In this document: piece by piece, positions 11,652 to 21,967 of the stretch
Layout: every line of letters starts with the position of its first letter
Numbering within the stretch: position 1 is the first letter of the stretch
Assembly (NCBI GenBank): GCA_011009095.1
Contig: VTPC01005422.1
Coordinates: forward strand, 1-64,000
Direction of reading: 5' to 3'
Source: Ignelater luminosus
Lineage: Eukaryota > Arthropoda > Insecta > Coleoptera > Elateridae
Length of the DNA stretch: 64,000 bases
The notes under the pieces: generated by a model
Databases searched by the model: none
Seen by the model: only the letters and a program-made list of their open reading frames with translations
Told to the model about the DNA's origin: nothing
Position numbers and translations under genes: made by a program

Positions 11652-12950
11652 AATTTTTCGATATGTTAAAAGTCTCATTGTTTAATCAATAAATCATGGA
11701 GAAGATTTAGAGTTTAATTCTAATACATTTGTATATTTCCTCAGAACTGCACCTAATTTTATTATGGAGCAATTTAACAGAAACATACACACATATATTT
11801 AATTTCTGAATATTATCCGAACCGAATATAATCAATCTGGGAGATATTTCTGGATTTACCTTTATTCTTCAATGAGAAATCTAGTGGCGCCCTGGTAATT
11901 AGGTATTTATATGGCGTTTTAAATCCTCTTTTTGTAAAGTTTGATAAAATTTGGGATCTTATTCTATCTCAAATATGATTCAAAATGCATTGATACACAT
12001 CAAAGCTGTAACTAAAACAGATTTAATAAATTAAAAAGAGATAGCAAATCTTTTTTGTGTGAATTACAAAGTAAATTCGAAGTTTAAAAGACGTATTCAG
12101 GATCAAAAAGTCCTAACACAGAAGAATTAATTTAGACCTATACACGCCATTGGTGGCGGAGATACAAACATTAAATCATCAGTACTGTTTTATTAGTAAA
12201 AGTAAACTGAACTTGTACAAACTTGAAATAATGAAAAATTAATAATTGTAGGTTACACATCACAGAAATGTCATTAAATATTACAACAGATAAATGAGTT
12301 ACAAAGTATGAGCAAGATAATGCCTTTACAAATGACTGATAATAAAATTAAATGAGATATAGCATTTCCTTTGAAAGAAAAGTAATCTATTTAATTATAG
12401 AATTGATGTTGATTTTAAAGAATTGAATTGGGAACGTTACCGTTGAATGCGTTGTGATGTTGAAATAATTGTTTGTAGAATAAAGGTTGAACACTTAGAG
12501 TTGATCAACTTGTTTGCAGTTGAAAATGTTAAATAAATAATTAAATCGGCTGGATGGAATTGGATATGAGTAAGTCTTTGATTGACTTCTTTCTTCATGA
12601 AGAGTTTGAAAAGTAGGATAGAGTCTAGGTATAATTGATTTAGTTGGTTGGAATAGGTTTAGTTGATCTTAAATGAATCTTAACGAATTGAACTTCTTTT
12701 CTCTTGATATGTGGTGATGGTTGGCTGATTGACATGAGCCTCGCAACTTCATAAAGGGAGGTAAATCTTTCACGAAGCTATCCGTACCTCGCTGCAGCGG
12801 CTTGAATCTTTTTGGTGGATTTGTCCTTGTCGAGGCAGGTTGGATGTAATGCTTTTGATGTTTCATCTTTTTTTTTTTATTTTCTTTCGTCTTCTTGATC
12901 TTCTTGTTCTTGGAGATTTGTTCGAAGAACCATCAGTTATAAATGTGTGT
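11652..12950. other. AT-rich stretch without recognised genes
   Basis: A 65-codon minus-strand frame at 12669-12866 has no recognisable motif. Nothing else was found. Confidence 0.45.
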
Positions 12951-12958
12951 TTGTAGAT

Positions 12959-13328
12959 TGTTATAAGTTCGATGGACCATCCTCTCAATAAATTAGAATC
13001 ATATGCTGAATTCTAGTAGAGGATTTGCTCCTCAAGGCAAGGAGGGCAACGTTTCTCGCCGAGGTTGTCTTTTAATTCTACTTTCAAAGAACCATATGAT
13101 GTACGTGGAAGAGCCAGACTTCCAGTGGAATAAAGACCATATTTAGTAAACTTGCAGTGTATGTGTTACTTGCTACTTGCTAACTGCTACTTCATTAGGC
13201 TGCTCTTGATTGTGCTTACCTGCCCGTGATTTACTTGCTACATGTCTTCTATGCTGGTGCTTCATGATCTTGTTTGTTGCATAATTTTGATAGACCATCC
13301 TCTCACTAAGTGAGAACCATATGTTGTG
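12959..13328. repeat. Direct repeat about 317 bp apart
   Basis: GACCATCCTCTCAATAAATTAGAATCATATGCTG (12973 onward; key ends GACCATCCTCTCA and CATATG) recurs in altered form at about 13291-13325, and a weaker GAACCATATGATG lies at about 13089. TTACTTGCTACTTGCTAACTGCTACTT (13163 on) is a local ACTTGCTA repeat. This is probably a degenerate tandem repeat of unknown origin. Confidence 0.5.
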
Positions 13329-13329
13329 G

Positions 13330-13745
13330 TCAGTTTCTTAGTTGTTGTAAGCTACAGCGGTAGATGGATGTTGTTGGATAATAACTGTACTCCAATTCGT
13401 GGTTCTTTACATCCTTGAAACGGTATGTCCTTAATCTTGTTCCACGGTAGGGAAGAAGGGCGTAATTCCTTGGCCTCGCTGCTTGACGTCTAACACAGCT
13501 GCTACACTGGGAATTTTCTTTTAATATTTTATATATACTCGTATACAATCTGTCCGCAATAAGGATAATAAGTATATATGTTTTTACATTAAACACAATA
13601 AAAGGATGACTTGCAGAGAAAACCCAATGGAATTTTCTATATAAGCGATATAAGTTAACTACTAATTGTAGCTATTTATGTTTCTTAAGACTTATAACTG
13701 GCGTATTTCAATTTACTAAGTTTATGTCTATATATAGATGTGACT
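13330..13745. other. Probable 3' untranslated part and flank of the jockey-like LINE
   Basis: This lies downstream of the LINE reading frame on the minus strand. No poly(A) tail or target duplication could be fixed by eye. An 88-codon minus-strand frame at 13330-13596 is not recognisable. Confidence 0.35.
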
Positions 13746-13746
13746 A

Positions 13747-15392
13747 TTAAAAGAACCTAGTTGGCAGGTCTGATCGTTTGAACCTCTTTAGTCGCCTTTG
13801 GTCATCTTTATCGCTTAGTAGGGTGGAAAGTAGTTCGTTAGAATGCATTTGAAGTTTTGCACTGTGTTTTACACTGTAGCGTTTAATTTCATCTCGCACT
13901 AAGGGTACTTTTAAGTCACTATGTAATAAAGCTTTAGGAACATACCAGAGAGCGTTGGTTATTGCTTGAAGCACTTTGTTTTAAAAACGTTGTAGGATTT
14001 CTATATTAAAAGTACTAGCTGCGCCTTACAATCGTATACCATACGTCTATTTTGGTTTCAAGATGGTTTTATATAGTAAGAGTTTGTTTTCTATAGTCAT
14101 CAGTGAGTGTCTTCCTATCATCTAGTATATAGTTCTAAGTTGTGTACCTAATTGTTAGCGTTTTGTAAATATGTGCTTCTTTCATGTTAGTTTCTTTTCG
14201 AAGTGTACGCCAAGGTATTTAACCTTATCGGCTTGTACCAATTGTTGTCCATTGAGCTGCACCGGGGGACAGGTGTCTCTTCTGAAAGTGAACGTGACAT
14301 GAACGGATTTGTCTTTATTTGCTTTTATTTTCCATCTTTTTAGCCAAGATTCTATATCTTTTAGATGTTGCTGTAGGTTTTGTGTTACGGTAGCAAGGTT
14401 ACAGTGCGACGATAGGACTGCGGTGTTGTCAGCAAATGTGGCAGTAGTAGTAAACGCAGATGTTGGCATGCCATGTGTATATATTAAGTAAAGATAGATA
14501 ATATTGGAAAGACATCTGTGCAGGTATCTTGATGTTTTACATAGTAGTGCCGCTTGCTGATGAAGGATTGCAGGAGGTTATAAAAGCAGTGCGGTAGATT
14601 TACCTTAAGTTTGTAACACAGCCCTGTGTGTCACACTTTATCGAATGCTTGGCTAATGGTCGCTGAACAGTATCGCTTGTTTTCAAAATCTTGATTTATA
14701 TAATCGATGATACGATGTACTTGTTCGACAGTATTGTGCTTGACTCGGAAACCAAATTTATGGGGAGGTAGTATGTTACCTTCTTCTAGCGCAGGTTGTA
14801 GGCGCTTTAGAATCAGTTTTTCGTATAGTTTGGCTAGAACGGGCAATAGACTTATCGGTCGATATGAACTTAGATTTTTTAGATTTTTCTCTGGTTTAGG
14901 TATCATGACTATCTGGGCCACTTTCCATTGCATAGGAAAGTATTTTATTCTTATGGCTGCATTATAAATCTAGGTGATAGTTAAGATGCATTTTCCTGAA
15001 ACTTCCGTAATACCTTTGCTGTAATCAAGTCACACCCCGAAGCTTTTTTTGAATTGAGTTCTTTTTGAATTACTGTTTTGATTTCTCTGGGTGTGAACTT
15101 TTTTTATAGGAAGACACATTTGGTTTGGCGCGTCTAGAATTTGCTGAATTTTATTTTTCTCGGCTTGAGTACTGTTGATGGGGTGCGGTTGGAACATTTC
15201 AGAAAGGTGTTGAGCAAAGTTGGATGCTTTTTTTTTATCACTTGCTGCTTGAATATTTGGTTTTGAGTCTAGGGCCTTCTTAGTTTTCTTGTTGCCTTCC
15301 ATAGCGAGTAGTCCGATGCTTGTGTTGTCTGACGCAGCAGACACACTGGGAAATAAAGTTGACGTATCGAAAGATTTTTCCCTCAGATGCAT
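13747..15392 (-). pseudogene. Jockey-like LINE, 5'-truncated: linker, reverse transcriptase and C-terminus
   Basis: The product would be the pol protein of a non-LTR retrotransposon. In order on the minus strand: an endonuclease-RT linker with FAQHLSEMFQPHPINST (within 15392-15030); RT motifs PKPEKNLKNLSSYRPISLLP, KLYEKLILKRL and HKFGFR (14933-14631); the catalytic box as FADNTAVLSS (D to N at the second Asp) followed by WLKRWKIKANKDKS and KVKYLGVHF (14469-14182); then ALWYVPKALLHSDLKVP...VRDEIKRY and a basic end RRLKRFKRSDLP (13974-13747). The endonuclease is missing, which fits 5' truncation at insertion, and at least three frame breaks separate the parts. The strand, motif order and C-terminal signature place it close to jockey/X-type elements. 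It is inactive. Confidence 0.85.
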
Positions 15393-16315
15393 AGAGTTTC
15401 AGTGTATATATTTATATCTTTTTATATCATGTAAACATATTTTTGTATCACATTATTATTACCACACAAAAATGCATTTTGTCTATACTTTAATGCATGA
15501 AACTCAAGATTATTATTTTAACTTTGACTACACACTGTTTAAGGAAGTTTTCTGGCGTTGCTTGTATATACTAAGAATTGTTAATCTGTGACTTTCTTAC
15601 TTTCAAATGATAGTAATAATTCCAAAGCTACTATAAAACAACGGAAGCGGCTAATTAAAGTAATAATTTTAAACAGAATTTGTTTTCTGCTAGTTTCGTT
15701 TATTTAAGCAAGAATTAAATTTTATTTATAAATTGTTTGATATCTAGTAGATTATTATTATTTCAAAATCAGGGAAAAATATAGTTTACTATGTACTTGT
15801 AAATGCTGGAAAATCGAGTTTATGTAGACAAAACCTAAGTCGCTGTTCTTAAGTTTAAATACTTCTGTCCAGGTCAACAAAAGATGTAATCAATAATGTA
15901 GACTTTTTTCATGTCATAAAGAGCAAGAATAGTTGGTTAGTTTTAATTCAATTTAGGGGTTTTTCTTTTAACCTTTTCCACTAGTACTCCAAGAAGAATT
16001 CTTTGCTGATCATACCACTTGCATCTGTCAAAAATAGCGCTCGTAACTTACAAAGGCTAAAGACTTAGAAATCATGGTACAAAGAACAAAAATTGGGAAT
16101 ATTTCAGAAAGCTTTGCTTTTACAAAATTCTGTTTATTACAATAAAAACAAACAGGATCTGTTCTCGAAATCGTTGATTTTTTTTCTTAAGTTATGCAAC
16201 AGCTGGACGAGAACCTCTAGAAAAGAGTGTAGATATGCAGTAAAGTTTTCTCTCGGCAAAATAATAATTAAAGTTGCTATGAATTTATGTATGGACAAAC
16301 ATAATTCTAAAGGCT
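15393..16315. other. AT-rich stretch without recognised genes
   Basis: No supported feature. Confidence 0.45.
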
Positions 16316-16321
16316 TTTTAA

Positions 16322-16858
16322 AGCGCGTTTCACATTATACTTTTTTTGTCTAGAATTATGCTAGATTTCTCGTTCGATTTTGATTCTATTTCCGCTCGAT
16401 TTTCATCCTACAAATTTTTAAATAATCGTATGACATCGGATTCATTCGATTTGTTTCAAGCATGGCAGTGTGGCCACTAGACAAATAGAAAATTAGTATT
16501 CGACAAAAGCGGCGCGAAACAGTTTAGTGATTTTAGTCTATAACCTTAATAACAACAACAAGCTACAAGCGAGATTAAAATATTTTTATAGGTTATAATA
16601 ATGAGTAATATGCACATGTTTGACCTCAACTTTGGTAAAGGTTGGCACTAAAATTGAATGACTTTCTGCTCATGCGTACTACAACATAGCATGAAACTCG
16701 AATAGAAAAATAGAACTCGGCGTATATTTTTATACTAGAAACTCGAACCAAAATCGAAAACCAGTTTCAGATTCACATTATACTAGAATTGGCTAGAAAT
16801 TTCTCGAACGAAACTCGAAATAGAATCTAGATAAAAAAAGTATAATGTGAAACGCGCT
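16322..16858. mobile_element. 537-bp MITE with long terminal inverted repeats and TAA target duplication
   Basis: The left end AGCGCGTTTCACATTATAC followed by TTTTTTTGTCTAGA is repeated in inverse at the right end with only one G/A difference over about 33 bp. TAA flanks both sides (16319-16321 and 16859-16861). Inside each end there are further inverted TCGAA/TTCGA-rich subterminal repeats (about 16370-16460 and 16690-16830). A 3-bp TWA duplication is typical of PIF/Harbinger elements. TTAA at the left leaves piggyBac as an alternative. There is no transposase, so it is non-autonomous. Confidence 0.85.
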
Positions 16859-16861
16859 TAA

Positions 16862-17575
16862 CAATTGGTTTGTATTTACACCAGGCGGCACCAGAAATAT
16901 CCTCGCGACATTAATTTGTTTTGCAAGCTCCGATGCTTCACTTGCTGCGTCTATAACTTTTCTTTGCCTAACAAGTATGAACGAGAAAAAATAAATAAAA
17001 AACAACACTCCTTGGTTAATCTACTTAAAAGCAAAGCTAAGGAAAAACCCGAAAACCGGAATAGCATAGTAATGATAAACGATTTAAACATTTTAGACTA
17101 CCCTGCAGAATAATTACGTTAAAATTTGAAGTAAACTAAAATAATAATTAGTGATGATTAAATTTAAAGTGCTGTACGTAGAAACCCATTTTAGTTCCAC
17201 GTCTGAACTGCATGATTGCTAATAATGCATCCTGACAAAATTATATCGCTTGCATAATTGATACGTATTCTGCTAGTAGAGTTTCTCTCAAGTGACTATT
17301 TGCCAGCAACACACGTATTAATGCAACTAGGTTTCATACATTTTAGATTGCCTCTTTTATGTAACAATGCAGCACAAGTACAGACTTTAGTCATGCTTAC
17401 TTAATATTTATTTAGAAATAGAATTCTGTAACCATCGCCGTTCCTAGGGTATGAGTCGCCCGTGTGCAAGACTAGCCGCTCCTTTCTATTTTCGATATTT
17501 AATCTTCATGTGCCACAATAATCCAATTTGAATCATTAATATAAATCAGGACCAGAGCAAGGGTATGTGGTATGT
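16862..17575. other. No recognised gene; one suggestive minus-strand frame
   Basis: The minus-strand frame at 16793-17008 contains ASEASELAKQINVARIF, which loosely recalls hAT/zinc-finger MYM-type transposon proteins, but it runs into the MITE end and is too short to call. Confidence 0.3.
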
Positions 17576-17579
17576 GGTA

Positions 17580-17840
17580 TTTATCTAACATACTTATTGA
17601 GCACAGAAATATTAATTTAAGTTAATGACGGTCTAACGCTCTCCATCAGTTCTTAGACGGCGGTAAGATTTAGTTCTGCTAACTTAAAAGAAAATTCTTC
17701 CCCTTCATTGCTTTTTATTTTGAGCTTCTCATTCGTTATTATAAACTTACCTCAACAGAACTGCCCTAAAATTTTTAAAAGATTATCATTTTTAGACAAA
17801 GTTTAGCCAAAACACTGTATCATCCTGATGATGACACTTA
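17580..17840. repeat. Direct duplication, copy 1
   Basis: TTATCTAACATACTTATTGAGCAC, AACGCTCTCCATCAG, TTTTTAGACAAAG and CCTGATGATGACA recur in the same order at 18907-19220 (TTATTTAACATACCTATTGAGCAC and so on; the 24-base landmark is described by its ends). The distance is about 1.33 kb and the copies are visibly diverged with small indels. Confidence 0.75.
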
Positions 17841-18250
17841 AACTTTGCTTTTCATCAATTTACCAGCAATGACCCACCAGCCTACCCAAGCAAGTTACTT
17901 CGTGGGGACACTAGTCCTCTTAGTGCTCCTTCGCCAACAGTCAGCTTGCCCAGTTTTCTTGTGTACATTTTTTGAGAAAGCCAATCTAGCTGTGGATCAG
18001 CTTTTTACTCTGTATTAGACCACAATCAGTAATCTTTTAACTTAACTAATTAAAACTATCTTTTGTACTCTGCGGCCAAATATTATTCTCTCTATCTCTC
18101 TGTTTATTTGCTACTGGCTTCGTTGTTCTTACTTTTTAAATATTCTCGTAAAACTAGTTAACCTGATTGAAAGTCTGAATTTATTCTCCATCAAACAACA
18201 CTACTCTTGACTATCAAACCGCGGTCGGTGTTAGGGTACTTGGCGTAGAG
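17841..18250. other. Unassigned sequence between the duplication and the G+C-rich element
   Basis: No supported feature. Confidence 0.4.
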
Positions 18251-18251
18251 A

Positions 18252-18807
18252 CCCTGCATGAATGGAAATTCTCAGGCTCTGCCCGATTAGAAAAAAAACT
18301 CGACGCGGTCCGAGAAAAACCCGGTAACTTCTTAGTCGGTCCAAATAGTTTAAGAGGCCCGAACAGCTTAAGAGGTACAAACTGGCTGACAGAGAAACCC
18401 GAAGGGCCGAGAACTCCAAAAGGCCCGAAGGCCCCAATAGTCCAAAAGATCCGACAAGCCCGATAGACTTGAGAAACCGGGTCAAGAAGTCCAAAAGGGC
18501 CGATAGATCCGACAAAACGAGAGCCCCGCGCAGACCGGATTCGACAGACCCGAGAAGCCCGAGAGGTGCAACAGGCCTGAGAGATCCAAACGGTCCGATA
18601 GATCCAAACGGCCAAGAAGTCCAAAACGTCCACTGGGCCCGTATGGCCTGACAGAGGTCCGACAGGTTCCAACAGCTCGACAGATCCAATTGACCAAACT
18701 TAGGCCCGAAATGCCCAATAAATCTTTAAACTGAGGCCCTGTCCGACTCGAACCCGAGCTTCGACCCGGGCCGCGTAAAGGCCCAACTAGAAAACCCGGT
18801 CCGTGCA
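18252..18807 (+). mobile_element. G+C-rich 9-bp-unit element, copy A (longest, about 555 bp)
   Basis: The body is a degenerate tandem array of 9-bp units of the form AGGCCCGAn/AGATCCGAC that can be tracked in register from about 18350 to 18720. The left part has GGAAATTCTCAGGC and CCCGGTAACTTCTTAGTCGG, and the right part CTTAGGCCCGAAATGCCC and CAATAAATCTTTAAACTG. It begins with CCTGCATG and ends with GGTCCGTGCA. Compared with other copies, the ends look like a short inverted repeat TGCAYGGnCCGRGWTTT. Related copies lie at about 25929-26118 and 26340-26548 (opposite strand), 49920-50164 and 62941-63066. The 9-bp period makes every frame look collagen-like (Gly-Pro-rich), so the open frames here are artefacts. 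Confidence 0.7.
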
Positions 18808-18906
18808 AACTTCTAATTTATCTCCTAACATAAGGATGATAAGTTGATCCCGGCGCGAAGGAGCACCTATGGCAAGTTGTATCATTTGCACGGCCCTGGC
18901 ATAAAT

Positions 18907-19220
18907 TTATTTAACATACCTATTGAGCACAAAAGATTAATTTAAATTAATACTAAAGGTTCATTCTCCTTAATGACGCGAAGTCTTTTTCTAACGCTCT
19001 CCACCAGCTTTTAGACGGTGCAAAATTTATTTTTGCTAACTTTTAAAACGTTTTACACTTCAATTGCTCTTCATTTTGAGTTTTTCATAAATTTCCCTCA
19101 AAATTATAAATCCTCACAAATCTCTGAAGGGTTGTCGTTTTTAGGTATGAAGACTATGGCGTAATGGCATGATGCCAAGATGAGCCAAATGTTGTATTAT
19201 ACTGAGGATGACATGTTAAA
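18907..19220. repeat. Direct duplication, copy 2
   Basis: This is the partner of 17580-17840, on the other side of the G+C-rich element. Shared landmarks are CATACCTATTGAGCAC, AACGCTCTCCACCAG, CTTCATTTTGAG and GTTTTTAGGTATG. Confidence 0.75.
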
Positions 19221-19479
19221 GAAATTAACGCATTTTGATAAACGTTAACAAGTGTACGTTTCTCTATTTAGCACTTAATCCCTAACTCGCCCTACAGCGG
19301 TCGAAAAATTCCAGCTGTTGAAATTACACAACTGCACAACCACAACCAGTTAGCAATAGTAGTTGATGAGGCTAAAACCCAGCCAATAGGCCTTTATAGG
19401 CTGTTTTTTACTATCCCTTTGCCATTCCCTCAACAACCTTTACCATCATCTACTACTGTTTCTTCCGTTCTCTACCCGA

Positions 19480-20450
19480 ACCTATCTGCCTTCCCTCACA
19501 TTCGCCCAGAAAGTGGAAAGATGCTTCATCGCCATTTTCACATTTAGTTTTAGTCGTTCTTCCACATCTATAAGTGACAGGTGCCTTCTTAAGATGCAAA
19601 AACCTGCGAGAATTCCAATTAAAAGACTTAGCATCCTCTGGTTCTTGCCTATTAGCCAGTCTAACTTTGACAAGTTAAAACTGGTTATGTGGTCTTCTGC
19701 TTGGCGATAGCCGCTGCTTCTAATCTCTTATTCAATTTCGTAAGCCTATGCATTCAGGGCTGACAAAATCTGTTGTCTTAATGTTCTTAGAAAAGATTCT
19801 GTTCCTAAATAGATATTCTTGGCTCCGAGTCTAACGAGTTCATTCGTCTTCTTGTTGCCGTAAATCCTGCTGTGTCCAGCAACCTAACTCTTTGTTGTAG
19901 CAAGTTTTTCCAAAACGTTAATGCATTCCTTCTCTTGTTCTGGCTGCGCAGACCGCTCTTAGTGCCGCCTGATCGTCGGAGCAGATATACATCTTTCTCT
20001 CCGTCATCACGCCGCCGATACAACGGCATAAACTTTAGCTTGGAAAACTATGGTGTGTTTTCTCAGGGTGAAACTCTCCTGCATGTATGGGTTTACGAGG
20101 TGAATGCATGCTCCTGATGATCTTCTGTCATTCATATATAATCCATCTATATAGAAAACCAGCAAATCCTTTTGGCAATTCACCTTACTGATCTCCCACT
20201 GTACCTTATCGTTAGAATTGTGAAGGAGTAGTTCATATGTAGCCTAAACCGGTCGTCTGTTTGTGTTATCATGTAAATGGAGAAAACTACTGGTAACTAT
20301 GCTATCCTGGCGACGTCTGCATGACAGTCTACTACGGTAGCTTTAACGTTTCTTACTTGCAGTGCAGACTTCACCCAGTTAATCAATGTGGGTATCACAC
20401 CTCTGGTTTGCAGAACTTTGATATTGTTAGTGTGTAACGAAGTTACTAGA
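19480..20450 (-). pseudogene. RNase H-bearing LINE relic (RT fragment and RNase H)
   Basis: On the minus strand the first part reads LQTRGVIPTLINWVKSALQ-RNVKATVV (about 20435-20340), which matches the RT segment just before the PQG motif of insect non-LTR elements. After a deletion the RNase H domain follows: VFYIDG (TDG-S motif with T to I, about 20150), GACIHL, ESFTLRKHTIVFQAKVYAVVSAA (about 20075-20025), MYICSDDQAALRAV (about 19995-19955) and, in another frame, LIGILAGFCILRRHLSLIDVEE (about 19620-19555), the segment that precedes the C-terminal zinc-binding region. Frameshifts and the RT deletion make it dead. RNase H places it with the I/R1/Loa-type lineages rather than with jockey. Confidence 0.75.
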
Positions 20451-20895
20451 AAATCCGAAAGACACTGTATATAATGGACAATTTAGTATTATTTTTATTT
20501 TCATATCATATATGCACGCCGACTGGTCCGATAAGCACATGCATTTATAACTGTTATGTAGAATGTACATTTAATTTTCCGTTATTAAAAATATAATTTT
20601 CTTATTTGTCCGGGACAATCCCCCTCGGTTATTATACATTTTTTAAATATCATTTGCTGTAAAGTTTAATTTGGAGAAAATTGCATTCCGTGTCAATACA
20701 CTTTATAAAATGCATTTCTCACTACCGGCCGATATTATAATGGTAAATTGTGCCCTTTTATTAATCCTAATTAAGTATATTAATTATTTACGCCTCATTG
20801 GCGGGGCGTACCGCTAAACCATACTCCCACTCGCCGTTTTGCTCCCCTACTTCCAAATGGTAAAGTCCGAATTTGCTAGGAAAGGGGGACCGACC

Positions 20896-20907
20896 GAGTA
20901 TATAACC
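20896..20907 (+). promoter_or_regulatory. TATA-like box in the LTR
   Basis: GAGTATATAACC, placed about 340 bases into the proposed LTR with a G+C-rich transcribed-type region downstream. Confidence 0.4.
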
Positions 20908-21098
20908 ACATACCCAATTCCGAAAAGGCAGAGTGCGCTTAGTTGCAGTTTTGCGAACAGCTCTCCTGCCTGCTCTAGTTATTCGAGAGTAAGTATTTTG
21001 GAGGTGGTAAGTACCCTAGGAACCGCCTAATATTTAGGTGCCCTATCCTTCACGACCGCCGTCTTTCCTTTTTCCACCGCACCCAGCTTCATCTGTTC

Positions 21099-21345
21099 CT
21101 CCGTTTGGGATTTGATTGTTGGCGTGAACGATTAATTCGGTCCGTCGCTACTGAGTCGTTCTTCCTCCGTTCCTCCGACCGGGATTTGATTGTCGGCGTG
21201 AACGATTAATTCGGCCCGTCGCCGCTGAGCGATTCGCTCCCTTCCGTTGTGTCTTGACTATCGGCGCGAACGATCGATTCGGCCCGTTGCCGGTCAAACC
21301 ACCAGCAAGCTCTCTCGGTGTTGCCGTGAGCGGTCAATCCAACCC
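21099..21345 (+). repeat. Tandem repeats inside the LTR, 60-75-bp units
   Basis: GGCGTGAACG-ATTAATTCGG-CCCGTCGC recurs. Unit landmarks start at 21121, 21195, 21263 (GGCGCGAACGATCGATTCGG) and 21323 (GCCGTGAGCGGTCAATCC), so steps are 74, 68 and 60 bp with divergence increasing to the right. Confidence 0.8.
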
Positions 21346-21717
21346 GGTGCCACTGGGTGGCCTGTAGCCGTCTTCCCTTCTTCCTCCCAAGACCTTAGAA
21401 GGCACCAGTTCCGCTTCATGCCGACCCCACTGACTTACACCTCTCCCCGCTTGCTGCACTGCTTGGGTAGGATTGGTAGGCCTGTAGCACGTAGTTGCCC
21501 GCTTGTGTATTTAATACCTGCTTGTATATTGATGTTATTTAGATGCCTGCTTAATCAATATTGTTTGGGTTTATTGTGCCTTTCATTTATTAGCTCTGCA
21601 GACCTTCTATTTAAGCCATCGACCCCTGGAGTCACCGGTCTCCATCGTAGCTGCCCGGTGAGCCCTCGCCCGACCGCCTCAAGGGCGAGGTGGGGGAGTA
21701 AACCCCCTCAACAAATC

Positions 21718-21735
21718 TGGCGCCCGAGCACCGAC
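21718..21735 (+). promoter_or_regulatory. Primer-binding site, tRNA-Lys type
   Basis: TGGCGCCCGAGCACCGAC begins four bases after the proposed LTR end. It matches 15 of 18 bases of the site complementary to the 3' end of tRNA-Lys(3) used by many retroelements, which supports the LTR call and its strand. Confidence 0.6.
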
Positions 21736-21967
21736 CGACCAAAAAGTGCGTCACAAGTGGAAAAATCATTCCCCTTAGTATTTGAGTTTTCTAATAGGAT
21801 ATATTCATAAATATTTCCACGATATTAAATACAAGTATGCGCTCAACTAGATACTTTTGCAAATTTTCTTTGCTGATGAATTGATTTCAAAAATCTAACT
21901 AACATTAAACGTCAGCGATTTTAATTTTACGCAAAAGAAAGATGAACACAATGAAATCAGTTTTTAT

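Larger units (their letters stand above)
20550..21713 (+). mobile_element. Long terminal repeat (LTR), solo or 5' copy, about 1.16 kb
   Basis: TGTTATG at 20550 and ...CAACA at 21713 give the TG...CA form, and a primer-binding site follows at once. A TATA-like GAGTATATAACC at about 20896-20907 fits a U3 promoter. A G+C-rich leader follows, containing 60-75-bp tandem repeats and two strong hairpins just before the end (CCTCGCCC/GGGCGAGG at 21664-21690; GGGGG/CCCCC at 21692-21707). No gag or pol frame follows and no second LTR is present, so it is either a solo LTR or a remnant whose interior has been replaced. The exact left end is inferred. Confidence 0.6.

Noticed and set aside
16793..17008. 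hAT/zinc-finger-type fragment (ASEASELAKQ)
   Set aside because: Only about 15 suggestive residues, and the frame runs into a MITE end.
18214..18808. Collagen- or Gly/Pro-rich proteins on the minus strand
   Set aside because: All frames look alike because the DNA repeats every 9 bp. The same DNA family occurs elsewhere without open frames.
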